Assembly: GCA_000231825.2 (NCBI GenBank)
Contig: JH720338.1
Location: 100,284 to 164,283, forward strand
Origin: Tetrahymena elliotti 4EA
Lineage: Eukaryota > Ciliophora > Oligohymenophorea > Hymenostomatida > Tetrahymenidae
DNA: 64,000 nt
Reading direction: 5' to 3'
Below, in pieces: positions 38,815 to 50,957 of this stretch. The notes beneath the pieces are model-generated. The model saw only the letters and a program-made list of their open reading frames with translations. It was not told where the DNA came from and did no database searches. A program made the position numbers and the translations under genes. The first letter of the stretch is position 1; each line of letters begins with the position of its first letter.

Positions 38815-40018
38815 ATGAATCAGATTGATGCTCATAAATTAACCATCATTCTGAGAGATGCTACAGAAAGATTAGTTTTTCTAGATACGATTAACAGGCA
38901 AGATGATTTATCTTCAGAATTGGCTGGTTATGAAATATCCAAGTTGTTGGAAAAGCAGAAAAAATTAGAAGAATAATATGCTAAGTTAGTGAAGCTTCGT
39001 ACATCATTGACTGGAATTTAAAATAAAAAGAATTTAGTTGAAACTCAAAGTAAACATAAACATTTAAAACCATTATTTTAAATAATGAAACTTTTTTATT
39101 TTAATCATGTTGTTTTATTTTAAATGAATAATAGCTAAGATTGTAGATGTTGCTCAAAATTTAAAGGAGAGTACAAAGAAATTGTGTAGATTGTTCAAGG
39201 AGAATCCTGATTTGGAAAGCGATGCTTTAAAAGTTAAGAAAGATAGAATATAATTCATGACAGTTATTGAATAATTAATTTAGATGGTTTAAAATAATTC
39301 TTTGACTAAATTCTAAAGTATGACAACATTAGAATTAGAAGATCAAGATAGACTGCGTAAGTTAATATTTAGAGAAAAAGAACTTTATTAGGAGATAAAG
39401 AAATTGTAATTTGATCGTTAGTAAGAAAATAAAGAGTATGATAATGAGCAAAAAGACACTAATTTAAAAATATAAAATTTAAAGGAAAGACTTCTATATA
39501 AAAAGGCTCGTGCTTAATTAAAAAATTAATACAAAGAAAAAGAAGCAAGAGCTGAAGAAGGAACTTAGTAGCGTATGTATGAGTTTGAATAAAAGTAATT
39601 AAAGGAGAAGATTAACAATCTCAAATAGAAAACTGATACTGAAAATATGGTGCATGATTAATTAAGAAGCTTTTTAATTGAGAAAGAAGATTAAATCAAA
39701 TAAAAAAGTGATGAATGGGCTAAGAAAGTTGAAACTTGTAGAGAATAATTACAAGAAGAAATTGATAGGCTCACTTTAGAAAAGGAAAAAAAGTAAGAAG
39801 AGCTTAGAGAGTTAAGAGAAAGAGATCAAAGAGAGCAAGAAGAAAAGGATAGAAGAGAAAGACAAGAATTGGAAGAGGCAGAGCGCAAATAGCAAGAAGA
39901 ATTAGACCAAATTAGGTTAGATAATGCTATTAAGCTCATCCAAATAGAGTATCAAGAATGGAAAGATGCTGGTGGTGGAAAGAAAAAGAGAAAGAAAGGC
40001 AAAAAGAAAAAAAAATGA
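38815..40018 (+). CDS. DRC9: Dynein regulatory complex subunit 9 (IQCG homologue)
   Basis: Two exons (38815-39049 and 39135-40018, intron 85 nt) give 372 residues ending in TGA. DRC9 is a coiled-coil, IQ-motif subunit of the nexin-dynein regulatory complex on axonemal doublet microtubules and helps control ciliary beating. The N-terminus L-T-I-I-L-R-D-A-T-E-R-L-V-F-L-D parallels the family's V-L-E-D-T-x-D-Q-L-S-I-L. The block I-V-D-V-A-Q-N-L-K-E-S-T-K-K-L parallels its V-I-A-D-T-I-K-E-L. Residues about 140-340 are a long coiled coil, very rich in Glu, Lys, Gln and Arg. Near 340 comes a degenerate IQ-like segment (A-I-K-L-I-Q-I-E-Y-Q-E-W). The protein then ends in G-G-G-K-K-K-R-K-K-G and more lysines, as DRC9 proteins do. 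The start is the first ATG after an in-frame TGA; extra 5' exons are possible. Confidence 0.75.
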
Positions 40019-41092
40019 TTAAAATAAATTAACAAACAAACAAACAAACAATCATTCATTCATTAATTGCTTTTCTCTATCAAATATTTTAAAATTTAAT
40101 TTTTATCTTTGTAAAATTTAGAATAAATATCATTTCAAATCTAATTATTCATTCATTCCTTCTTTCATTCATTTTTTAATTTCTTTTCTATTATCCTATT
40201 TATTTTTTATTGCTTATTACCATTAATTAATTTTTCTACATCTTTACTTATTTCAAAAAACTGAAGGCTTTAAATTGTTTGTTTTAAATATTTAAAAAGG
40301 ATGCAGTTTTTATTTTAACTTCTTTAACATTTTTAATTTAATTCAAATTCATTTCATAATTGTTAGAATATTTCAGCAAGCAATTTGATCATCCTATTTG
40401 AAAAATTAAATTTTAATTTACTTTATAATTTTAAATTTAAATTATGGATATATAATTTAGATTCATACTTGATTAACCATATCTTTAGAACTTAAAAGCA
40501 TTTATAAATTTTTCTATTCAAAAAAAGTGCAAAATAATTGCACTCAATTAAAAGAAAGAATTTAATTTATTTTATAATTTTAAAATTATTAAGGATATAA
40601 ATATAAGATACATACTTGTTTGACCATATCTTTAGATCTTAAAAATGTGCAAAATAACTAAAAAATTATAGAAAGAGTTAGCCAATTATATATTTTATGA
40701 TTTTAAAATTAGAGAAAACAACGAAAAAACTGAAATTTTTGAAATAAAAGCTGGAAAACAATAAATAAGAATTAATGAGCAAGCAATATAATTGACCAAA
40801 ATTAGTCATTTACTCATTAAAGAAGTCTTTATTTATTCCATCATTCATGCAAAAATGCATCAAAATAAAATAGATACATTGATCATAATTTTAGAGCAAA
40901 CATTTAGAAATTTTTCCTATTCAAAAAAGTGTAAAATGATTAAAAAAAACCTGCTAATTAAAAGATTTAGTTAAGATATTTAATGAACAATATGTGGATT
41001 TAATGTATTTAATATTTTTTTCTTTCTTAAACTCCAAAATAATAAAAATTATTGAAGGAAAGTTAACTTAACTAACTTGATGTTAATAATTT
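40019..41092. repeat. Spacer with decayed tandem repeats of about 146 bp
   Basis: A phrase around CCATATCTTTAGA followed by C-T-T-A-A-A-A recurs near 40480 and 40627, preceded in both by TTTATAATTTTAAA and A-T-A-C-T-T-G. A third weaker echo (TATTCAAAAAAGTG near 40918, compare 40515) lies farther right. Microsatellite (CAAA)n(ATTC)n occurs at about 40030-40062. The open frame at 40792-40974 falls within this decayed region and is not supported as a gene. Confidence 0.5.
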
Positions 41093-42301
41093 TCAATTAA
41101 TTTTTCTATAACTACATACTTCTTGCTGCTTGAAATCTTTAAATTTTTTTGGATAGTATTTTTCTAAAAATATTTCAGAGAGTGCTGAATATTCTATGCT
41201 TTACACAGACTGATTTTCTTGAATATTTTGATTGTTTTTCCTAAAGTTAAGAACTGATTCTATTTGCTTATATGATATATCAAATTTCATAACAACTATT
41301 CTATCTAAATTTTATTGGTAAATATCTTCAACTTAGTATTTTAATTCCTAAGGGTAGTTCACTTAATTAATTTAATATTCTGCATTACATATAATTTTTA
41401 GCTCATCTAAAGTATTTAAGATGAAATCAAACTAAATTTAATTTTCGTTGAGCTTATTTTGTAAAAGTATTTATAAAATAGTTCCATACAACTTGTCAGA
41501 TTAAGAAAATAATATTTTATCTCCCATACCTGTGTGTAATAAATATTAGCTGATATCCTTTTCTTCTATTCCAATTAGAGCAAAAAATCCTTTACTTAAA
41601 AAAAAACTCAAAGTTTCGGTTTGTTAATAATTAAAATTTGGGCCTAGTTCTACTATTGAAAAAAAATCTTCTTCTTTTAATTGGTTGTTTATATAATGAT
41701 TTATAAGTTATCTTCTATATAATCTTCTATAATTAGTTAATTAGATGAATCTTTATTAATCGCGCTAGTAAGCTTAGATAATTTTCTATATAGAATGTAT
41801 GTTTTAGTAAGAATAAGTTTAGTACTCTTTCAGCTACTAAGCAAAATTATATTTATTTATATCCTAAGAGTTTTCTAATATTGTTATAGGAATACTGAAA
41901 TCTTTTAAGAATTACATTGGATTTGTTTGACATAAAAGATATCTATCATAAACTTAAACTTGAGATAGTTTTACAATATATTTATCAACATCTTAATTTC
42001 TAGATAGAAAAACAAAGAAATCTCCATTTAAATGATACATTTATTTTATATTTAAATATACATAAGGGCAAACGATATCTAAAATACTCAATTCTTTTAT
42101 TTTCTTCATTTTGTTGTTATTTCTTTTTGTTTTTATAGAAATTTTTTGGATTGGTAGCCTTTAAATTTTTTGATCTTTTATTTAGTATTCTTTTTTATTT
42201 ATTTCATCATCATCATGAATATCATCTCTGTTATCTAGTGGCTTAGTTTAGTTATAAGATCTCTATAAAGATGAGTCAGAGTAGCTAACACCCTAATTCA
42301 T
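41093..42301 (-). CDS. Unrecognised protein, 402 residues
   Basis: One uninterrupted exon of 403 codons including TGA, start ATG at 42301. I do not recognise the family. The N-terminal 70 residues are acidic and then strongly basic (K-T-K-R-N-N-N-K-M-K-K-I-K). The middle (about 75-250) is rich in Tyr, Gln and Leu. Residues about 245-345 look like a compact alpha/beta domain: S-F-F-L-S-K-G-F-F-A-L-I-G-I-E-E-K-D-I, Y-L-L-H-T-G-M-G-D-K-I, then L-L-Q-N-K-L-N-E-N and I-V-V-M-K-F-D-I-S. The order of strands and helices would suit a PAS-like sensor, but this is only an impression. It is transcribed away from the next gene, across a 1.27-kb shared upstream region. Confidence 0.7.
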
Positions 42302-43566
42302 AGATTACTTATTTTGGTAAATAAATTGAAACTAAATTGCTTTTTGTGCGAAAATAAGTTAATGAAAAAATGTGGATTCTTATTTTTTTAGCTTATCAGA
42401 TTTGTTAGTTTTGATAAGAAATTATAATTTATTAATTAAATAAGATCAAAATTTTGATCAATCATAATTAACTATCTATTTTTCAGTCATCCTAATTAAA
42501 TTAAGAAAACATACTATTAATTCTAAGTCTTAATAATAATTTCTGCTATTTTTAAAAGACTGACTTTCATAATTTGGTAATAAATCCTATCTTAATTATA
42601 CTTTTAAAATACAATTAAACTTCATTATTACTATGAGATTTTTCTAGAAAATATAATAAAGTAGATAAGATTAAAATTTAAACACTTTTTTATTTTTCTA
42701 TTAAATATTTGAATTGATATAATTTAAAATATATTTCAAAGTTATGTTTTAGTTAGTAGAACATGAACTTTGCAGAAAAAAATATTATTTAAATGAATAT
42801 TAATTAGTGATGAAAGGGTATGTTTAAATTTTTTAAACAAGCTTTCTAATTTTAAAATGAGTTAATTATATTATTAGAATCATTTTATTAGTCTTTCAAT
42901 TGAATAATTTATAGCATTAAATAAAAAAATTGAATTTACTTTTTGAAATATTTCCATAGGCTAGGTAAGTGTTTAGAATAGGAACAGAGTCAATAACTAA
43001 CTAACTTTAGCTATTTTAGTTTTTAAATTTTAACATAAGTAAATAAAGGAAATATTTTATGATTAATATTTATTGAGTCCAAATATAATAGCATAAATTA
43101 ATTGATCTTTGAATAATTATACTCAATATTACTTTAATTTAAATTTATAGGAGCTTTAAAACAATTTTATTTTATAAAATAATTAAATATTCATTCCTTT
43201 AAACACTGATTTAAAATATTTTTTTGTAAGTGTTTTAAAGTAGTTAATTACTTTTGAATTACATTTTCTTAATGTATATATCTAAAGCTTTAAGTCATAC
43301 TAGATAATAATTGTATTCATAATTACATTTTTTTATTTACAGAAATATGTGTTTTAGCTTAGCTCTGCAGCATTGTTCTACTGGAATTAAAAATTACAAA
43401 ATGTTTATAATTTTACTTCTCAAAAAAAAAAAAAACAAGTGAAGAATACACCAGTATTTCTTTAAGAATAAGTTTTGTGTAAAAAACCTTCTTGATTAAA
43501 TAAATACTAAATTAAATTATAGATTTTTGACAAAGAGTAAAAAATAAATAATTTAGGATTTTAAAA
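42302..43566. promoter_or_regulatory. Divergent upstream region of two unrecognised genes
   Basis: About 1.27 kb between the ATG of the minus-strand gene and that of the plus-strand gene. It should carry both promoters. It contains long A and T runs and no recognised motif or gene. Confidence 0.4.
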
Positions 43567-45102
43567 ATGGAATTTGATTTAGAAGAGTTTAAATATGAGT
43601 TAAAGCCAATAGATGAATAAGAAAATTAATAACAAGAAAATAGGATAATAGCCAGACATGCTGGTTTTTAAAGTAGAGATGTATAATTGATAAAGAATAT
43701 GTCTGAAGATTATAATTTCATGATTGTTAATGATATGTTTTTATGGAAAGATGCTTTTTAACTCTATTATGAAGAGGATTCCATGGGTTTTTGCCCTCTG
43801 AATAAATATCGCCCTCCAATTGCTACATACATTTAAAAGAATTATGGATATACAGTTCATGAAGAGAGTTATCATGGGTTTACTAATCCTCAAGAAATAG
43901 AGTGTATTTGTAAGATATTAGAAAGTCTTTAAATTAATAAAGCTTATCAAGTTGCTTAATTTGTGAAAAGGGTAATTATACCCTAATAGCAAAAGAATTT
44001 TTAGATTCAGCAAGACATTTTGGCAAGATATATAAATAGAGAAGATACTATTAAGAATGTTTTAAACAAAAACTTTGAGAGGTCTCTTTAGATGGCTCAT
44101 TCATTCTTAGCAAACCTATCAGAAAATCCATAAAGAATTATAAAATATTAAATCAAAAAATTTTGTTTTGATAGCATGTCTCATAAAGTGTATTCTGCCG
44201 GAGGATCTCTAGGCTTTATTAATTTGATACAAGGAAATTATACTTTTATTTAGTAAAGTTATTCAAACATAATGGATTATCTCATGCATTACTCTAGAAG
44301 CATTAAATTACCAGAAGTGCTTGATTAGAGAGGAATTATTGATCTTTATGTAGCCTTCTTTTCTGGTGAATAGGAAATTGATATGAATATAGTTACAGTA
44401 GAAGGATTCACAATTATGGGGAAAGGTAAAATTCTCAATTATCCTCTTAGTGAAGTTGAATTAATAGATGGATATAGGGTATGTGACTATTTATCTGTAG
44501 TAGATTTAAGCTTTAATTAAAAACTTTTAGATGATTTAGCATTAAAGAGGAAGGAAATAGATCAAAGATTATTAAATGGAACATTAGAATACTACCCTTA
44601 TGTTGATTCTTTTTACTAAAAAGATAAACTAGGTCGACTTATTGATGGATATCAATTTATAAAGAAATTCTATCCTGAAGAATATGAAAATTTGATATCT
44701 AAAAACAACAAATAAATTAAATAAGTTGATGATAAAATTAATCAAAAAATACTCAATCAAATTTAATAAAAGTTAAATCAGAATTGCACTTCATCATAAT
44801 CTATTAGCCAAAAATCATCATAAATTTAATGTTAAACAAGTATTCAAGAGCATTAATAAAATAATTTTGAAGAAGAATAATAAATGATTAATTAATTTGG
44901 CTAATCCTATTCTCCTTTGTATGATCCTGAAGATGTACAAAGGTTTTACTTAGGAGAATCTTAAAATTTATAATTTTAAGAAATAAATCATTAAGGATAA
45001 GAAGAATATAATGGATATATTTAATATTCCAATCAAATTTTCCAAGATGAATCCTATAATAGGTTTAATCTATTTGAGAATTAAGATATTTTCTCAAATT
45101 GA
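43567..45102 (+). CDS. Unrecognised protein, 511 residues
   Basis: One uninterrupted exon of 512 codons including TGA; the ATG follows an A-rich leader typical of the region. Residues about 25-390 are well ordered and do not have the composition of chance AT-rich frames. There are repeated Trp, Cys, Gly and Pro positions, for example F-C-P-L-N-K-Y-R-P-P-I-A-T-Y-I (about 80-95), M-S-H-K-V-Y-S-A-G-G-S-L-G-F (about 205-218), G-E-Q-E-I-D-M-N-I-V-T-V-E-G-F-T-I (about 270-286) and L-G-R-L-I-D-G-Y-Q-F. The C-terminal 120 residues are Gln/Asn-rich, mostly written with TAA/TAG. No signal peptide or membrane segment is evident. I cannot assign a family; homologues would probably be limited to ciliates. 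Confidence 0.75.
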
Positions 45103-46255
45103 TAAAATTGATAGATTTAAATCATCTAAATCTAATTAATATCTCAGCAGAATCATAAATTGTATTTTATTCAAATATATATTTCTTATTAAATCAATTA
45201 AATTCTTAATGTTAAAATAAAATATGTCGAATTCTTTTACTTATTATTTATAATTTATTTTAATAGAGAATAATATTCTTTATTTTTGGAAAAATCATTT
45301 TTAATTTTTAAAAAATTTAAGTTTGTTTCTAAAAAACTTTTTAAAGTTGAACAAGTTTATTTGAAATTAAAATTTAGATTTGGTTATTATTTCTTCATTT
45401 TTAAACTAAAAAGCAATCTGTAAATTTATTTTTTCAGAAAGATAGCATGTAAAATATTAGTTTTTGCAACAATAATATGATTAATTTTAATTTAAGCAAT
45501 CATTTTTTAATTAAACTGCTCAAACAACAAAGAAATAAAAACATTTTTTTATTATCAAAAAGTGTAAAATAAAGAATAATGAAATAAATATTTAGCTTAT
45601 TTGATAAAGAGTTTAATTTTCAAATTTAAAAAGCTATTAGTATTAAAAGTAAGAAAATTTCTATAACTCATTTTTCATAATCGAATGTAAAATATTTTTT
45701 TATTTTCTTTGAATCTTTATGATAATATCTAAAAATCAAAATACTACTTGGACACTTCAATAGATATATTATTAAAAGGTCGAAATTAAATAATCTAAGA
45801 AGATATAAATTTACTTAAAAGATTGAATATTTTCAACAAAAAATTGTTGAATATGCTAGTATTTACTAAATAAACCCACAACCTGAAACTTTTTGAATCA
45901 TTTTTGAATTGAATAATCTGAACAACAATTTAGTTTAAACAAGCTTTTTACTGATCTGTTTTTAAATGAGTGAATAATGATGTTTTTTTAAATTTGATTG
46001 TGCTTTTAGTAATCATTTATGTAATTCTTCAAATTAGTTGAAATTTTCAGATGAATTTCTACTAAAACTTCAGGAGAGATACATATGTATCTATACAAAA
46101 TATATCTATCTATCTATATTACTTGATTTAATCAAATTAATCAATTTTTAATATATTTTTTAGAGTAAGAGTGAATAATTTGAAATTAAAAGTGATAAGC
46201 GAACGAATACTAGGTTAAAGACTGAATAAATTTTAAATTAGTATAAGATAAGGAC
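45103..46255. other. AT-rich intergenic region
   Basis: About 1.15 kb with no conserved coding block. A short (TATC)n tract lies at about 46103-46117. The ALG14 promoter should be at the right end. Confidence 0.4.
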
Positions 46256-47202
46256 ATGTTAGAGTTTCTGCTATATTCATATACATTATCCATAGGATTT
46301 TTAGCTCTTTGCTATTTTTAGTTTAAGAGGAGCAAGAATTTAAAACCATAAAAAAATGGAATTATGATAGTATTTGGATCGGGAGGACATACTGGAGAAA
46401 TGCTTAGTCTCATAAAGAAAATTAACTTCAAAGAGTTTAAAAAAGTATATTTTGTAAAGGCATTTTCTGACAATGTTTCAAAAGATAAAGTAGAAGACTT
46501 TATAAAGAAGAACAAGGTAAACTTCTATTTAAGCTCATTTATGATACCTACAAATAAATTATTATATTCTCAAGATTTAAATTGTGTTTGAGTTGCTAAA
46601 AAATTTATTTTTAATGAAATTAGATTGAAATAGATAATGAATAAGTTGAGTGGATTAACATCCCAAGAAGTAGATAAGTCAAATAAAGCTTTGCATCTTC
46701 GATTCTCACCACTCTTTCTTCAATCATATATTGTTTAATAAAAGTTATCAAAATCAAGCAAATAGATATTCTGTGTAAGTTAATTATTGAATAACTTTAG
46801 AATTTTTCCTTTAGATCTTAAGCAATTATTTTATTTAATAATTTTATTTGCTTATTTTAGTGTGCAATGGACCAGGACTTTGTCTTCCCATAGTAGTCAG
46901 TGTATTAATAAATAAAGTAAATGATGAAACAAATTTGGCTCTTTTAATAATTTTTTTCTTTTATTAAAATAGTATTTAATGTTCTATAGAAGATCAAAAA
47001 TCATCTTCATTGAGAGCTGGTGTAGAGTTAAAACTCTTTCTCTCACTGGTAGAATTCTTATAAAATTTGTTGATAAGTAAAATAAAGATTTAATAAACAC
47101 ATAAAATAATTAAAATTGAATATTATTTATAGGTTTTTAGTATAATGGGAAGAATTAGTCTCATTAAACCCCAAGATAGAATACATTGGTTAGCTCATTT
47201 GA
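46256..47202 (+). CDS. ALG14: ALG14, membrane anchor of the UDP-GlcNAc transferase
   Basis: Five exons (46256-46516, 46624-46774, 46861-46916, 46973-47076, 47133-47202) give 213 residues with every splice phase agreeing; family members are about 215-240. ALG14 anchors ALG13 at the cytosolic face of the ER. Together they add the second GlcNAc to dolichol-PP-GlcNAc in N-glycan assembly. An N-terminal membrane segment (about 1-22) is followed by the family's F-G-S-G-G-H-T-G-E-M motif (40-49). Later landmarks are I-N-I-P-R-S-R, L-C-N-G-P-G-L-C-L-P, F-I-E-S-W-C-R-V-K-T-L-S-L-T-G-R, D-K-F-L-V-Q-W and Y-I-G-Q-L, all in the expected order. Exon 1 alone contains open frames on both strands; only the plus one is the gene. 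Confidence 0.93.
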
Positions 47203-47732
47203 GGAAGTTAGAAAAAGTAGCATAAATACATAAAGCAGTCAATTTAATTAATAAAAAACATATAAACAGCTTGGGAATATTCTGAATTAGTTTTTTTTTA
47301 AGGTTAAAAAGAACATTTTGGATATTAACTTTATTTAAAATAAAAAATATTTTATGAAAATTAATTAGTAAATTTCTATTTATTTATTTGTACTTAAATG
47401 CCATCCATACTATTAATATTTATCATTTGATTGGTGAATTTAATTATTAATTCATCAAAGCAAATATTCTTAAATTTTTTTTATTTACTAAATAAATTGA
47501 ATACTTAGTTGTCCTTCACATTTTTTCATATTATTGTTATTTGCTTGCTTGCTTGCTTGTTAATTCCTTGTATAATAAAGTTTTATTTTTTAATTAGAAT
47601 GAAGATAGATTCTCTTTCTATTTGTCTGTTTTGAGATATCTAGATAATAATAAATTATTTAATCAAACAAATAGAAAAATAAAGAGAAAGAAAAATAAAT
47701 TAATAAATAAATAGATAGATATTTAGAAAGAG
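47203..47732. other. Short intergenic region
   Basis: About 530 bp with a (GCTT)n tract at about 47543-47559 and AT-rich sequence before the next start codon. No gene seen. Confidence 0.45.
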
Positions 47733-48065
47733 ATGAATCACTCCTGCTAAAAAATTTTCGAAGGTTTCGTAGCTGGTCTTTACAATACCTCCTACTTTTT
47801 CAGAAACTTTGGTCCTTTCAAGGCCGGTATTCACTATGCAACTTACTTCAAGTAATTAATTAGCTAATTTGCTTGATGAAATTAATTCATAATTTATTTT
47901 TTAAATAGCTACCTTGCTTAAAACTGGGCTCCTAGAGTTGCTTACATTGAAACTAACACTGCTGCCTACACTTTACAAAAAAATAAATACGCCGTCTACA
48001 TAGTTTATGGTCTTATTGGTGGTGCTTTAGTTCACAACGTAATTGGCAAATAATAAATGGATTGA
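47733..48065 (+). CDS. Small hydrophobic protein, possibly mitochondrial
   Basis: Two exons (47733-47851 and 47909-48065, intron 57 nt) encode 91 residues and end in TGA. The sequence is aromatic and hydrophobic (F-V-A-G-L-Y-N-T-S-Y-F-F-R-N-F-G-P). It has a likely membrane helix at about 67-86 (Y-A-V-Y-I-V-Y-G-L-I-G-G-A-L-V). Codon choice is distinctive: TAC, GGT, CTT, GCT, CCT and GCC dominate, unlike the TAT/GGA/TTA style of most neighbours. In Tetrahymena such bias goes with highly expressed genes. A small subunit of a mitochondrial inner-membrane complex would fit size, helix and bias, but this is inference. I recognise no named family. Confidence 0.7.
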
Positions 48066-49163
48066 AATATTAATATTATTTTTAATAAACAAAAAGTACA
48101 TTTTGGATAACAAAGCTGCTGAAAAATCTTAATAATATTATCTTAAGCAAAGAGATTGAAACATTACAAAGCAAATGTATATCATAATGATATTTTTACT
48201 AATATCACTATATAGCAATGAAGAGATAGGCCTTTCATAATAAGAATCTAATTGAGCAAATTATGTATGTATAACTCAACTATGAAATCAATTCTCTATT
48301 TTATAATTGTTTCGTGTTTGCCTGTGATTTTCAAATCATCTGCATATCATTCATTATCGGCTATTCATTGGAGGAATGAAAGATCTACCCCTTCAAAAAT
48401 TTAAAAATAAGTTATATCCATCTCTAAATTCTTTATTATTTCTTCTATTCAATTATTTATTTTTGTTGCTCAGGCTCATTTTGAATTCTTCTAGTTTTCA
48501 CTCAAATATTTTCAAAAATAAATAAGAAATTTCTGATATTCAGTACATATCATTAGTAATTAATTATTTTCTTTATCATTCCTTTATTTCTGCAATAAAT
48601 TGCAATAAGATATTTTTTCAGTGTAATTACAAGTTTGAATAAAATAACATTTTTAAAATCATTTCAGAAAACATTCAGTTAGACATTTCAATGAATAAAA
48701 AATAATCTTTTCTTGATATTCTTATTCAAATTCTATCAACTATTTTCATTTGATGGTATTTTAAAATGAAATTTGATGAAAGTGGAAATACAGTTTTAAT
48801 TATCTTAGAATTTTAATCTCTTTATGAAATACAATTATTTGCTTTATGAAATACAATTATTTGCTTTATGAAATTACTGTTTTACTAACTCTGTTTTTAA
48901 AAAAATTGAGTTTATGTAAATAATAACTAGAAAATTTTCAAAATTATTTCATTCATTCTATAGTTAGTTATAAATGGAATATTAGTTTTTCACACAAAAA
49001 ATCTAAACAAAAAACAATTTAATAATAATAGAGATAAAATGAAAGAGCATTTATACTTACATAATACAAAATTGACTGATTTTAAACTGTTTTGTTATTT
49101 AATTGATGAAAGTTGTAAATTTTACAAAATTTATTATAAAATCCTAATAATTAATTATATTTC
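48066..49163. repeat. Convergent intergenic region with a 22-bp minisatellite
   Basis: About 1.1 kb between two genes that converge. At 48820-48880 a 22-bp unit, CTTTATGAAATACAATTATTTG, occurs twice perfectly and a third time in part. Nothing else is recognised. Confidence 0.6.
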
Positions 49164-50957
49164 TCAATTCTTCTTTTGAAGAACAAGATAAGGCTGATTA
49201 GTAACTTTTTAGACAGATTTAAGGTTTTTCATAATAATAGAATCTTCACTTAGTTGTTTCATTCTCAATTTTTCTTACTCAAGCTCTTTCACTTTTAACT
49301 TTTCCATTTTATTTCTGCTAGGACCTTTGCCATGGAATTACCAGCAGAGATAACGGAAAGCTTGTCTTTTGGTCATGATTTTACCAGTGTCATCTCTATA
49401 TTCAAGTTGAATTCTGTCTTATTCCTTGTTAAAAGTACCATCTTCATGAGGTTTTCTGTCTAAACTACGACCTGAGTAATCATTATTATCATCTGTAAGA
49501 ACACCTCTTTCTTTCAATTCTTACAAAAATCCACTCAAACCTACTCCAAGATCTTCTTTGTGTAAACCAATTTCTTCTAATTCTTTCTCCATTTCCTTGA
49601 TTTCTTCTTCTGTGTAATTAGACTCTTGAAGTCTCTTCTCAAACTCTTCTTATTCTTTTTACTGCTCTTGATAACGCTTTCCTCTGTAACCATCTGTTGG
49701 CATTTTTACATTGACAACACTAGTAGTACCACTATCAATATCCTTAAGAGTTTTACTTATCTTATTTTAGTATACATTATCATTTTCCGTTTTTCTGTTT
49801 TAATCAGTTTCTATAAAACGAAGTTGATCCTCACTAAAGTTAATCTAGCTAATTTCCGTTTTATTAGACTTTGATTATTTGCTCATAGGAGCAGCAAATT
49901 CATTTTTCTTAAACAATTACTTCTTTGTTTCTTCTTCAATTCTAATACTTTCTTCTAAAAGTAATTTTATACGTTCTTCATTAGATAAAATTTCTTATGC
50001 CTAAGCTTCTCCAGGTTAACCCTCAATAATAGTTTTCAATATTTTTTATTCTTCTACTTATTGTTATTGCTTTTTAAGCATATTACGTTCACGTTCAATA
50101 CTTAATTATAGTAATTCATAGTCATCTTCATCTTCACCAAAAACTACATTTTAATTTTATTGTGCTTCCTATTCCATAGCACTTTCATTCTAAGATTAAG
50201 CATCATTTTTATTAATTCCTTCCCAACGCTTTTATGCTTCTAGAAGCTCATTTTTAGAGTTTTCAACTGCTTTGGCATAATTGTCTCTTTTACTCTTTTA
50301 ATCCAAAAGTTACTACTTCAATTCCTACTCTTTCTTTTCAATTTTCATCTACTTTCTATTTTTAAATTCTTCTGCTTCATCTGCATTTTCTTCTAAGAAA
50401 TCCAAAAGACTTTTTCCTTCTTCTTTATTTTTTTTGCTAGCATCATCAGTTTTTTTCTTCTTAAACTTGTTAGTTTTTGGTGCTTCTTTTTTAGGAGCTT
50501 CTTATTTATAATCACTAGCTACTTAATTTGAATTAAGATTATCTAATGTCTCAACATTTTGCTTTTTGCTTTTTAATTTCTGTTTAATCAAATCTAACTA
50601 TTACATTTATTCAACTCTGAATGCTCCTTCCTCATTTAATTTAATACCTTTCTTTTCTAACTTTCTTTCTTCATAGTGAGGAAGAAGAACTTTTTTATCG
50701 ACCTCCCCAAACTTCTCATCTAAATGGGCATATTAAACATTAGCAAGTTTCTTAACATTTTATCTTAAATACTGTTCATGATTAGCCTTTTCATTCTCAA
50801 ATTTTTCTTAATTAACTAATACATCTTCATAATCATCATCTTCTTCATATAAATTTCCATTTACATCAAGCATAGGCTTATCTTGCAAAGTCAAAATGAC
50901 TTCCTCACCCTCTTAAAAATCTTCTAAATCATGATAAATTTTTTGATTTCCACTCAT
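49164..50957 (-). CDS. SNU66: U4/U6.U5 tri-snRNP protein Snu66 / SART1
   Basis: One uninterrupted exon of 598 codons including TGA, start ATG at 50957. Snu66/SART1 is a scaffold of the spliceosomal tri-snRNP, needed for its joining to the pre-spliceosome. The N-terminal part has the family's opening V-I-L-T-L-Q-D-K-P-M-L-D with an acidic D-V-L-V-N stretch, then L-P-H-Y-E-E and F-R-V-E-Q. The middle is long, charged and coiled-coil-like (Glu/Lys/Gln). The C-terminal block is diagnostic: G-K-I-M-T-K-R-Q-A-F-R-Y-L-C-W-Q-F-H-G-K-G (about 525-545), followed by Q-P-Y-L-V-L near the end, matching the family's F-R-Q-L-x-H-x-F-H-G-K-G and P-Y-x-V-L. It is shorter than human SART1 (about 800) and close to the fungal size. 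It is transcribed divergently from the SAPS gene. Confidence 0.88.
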
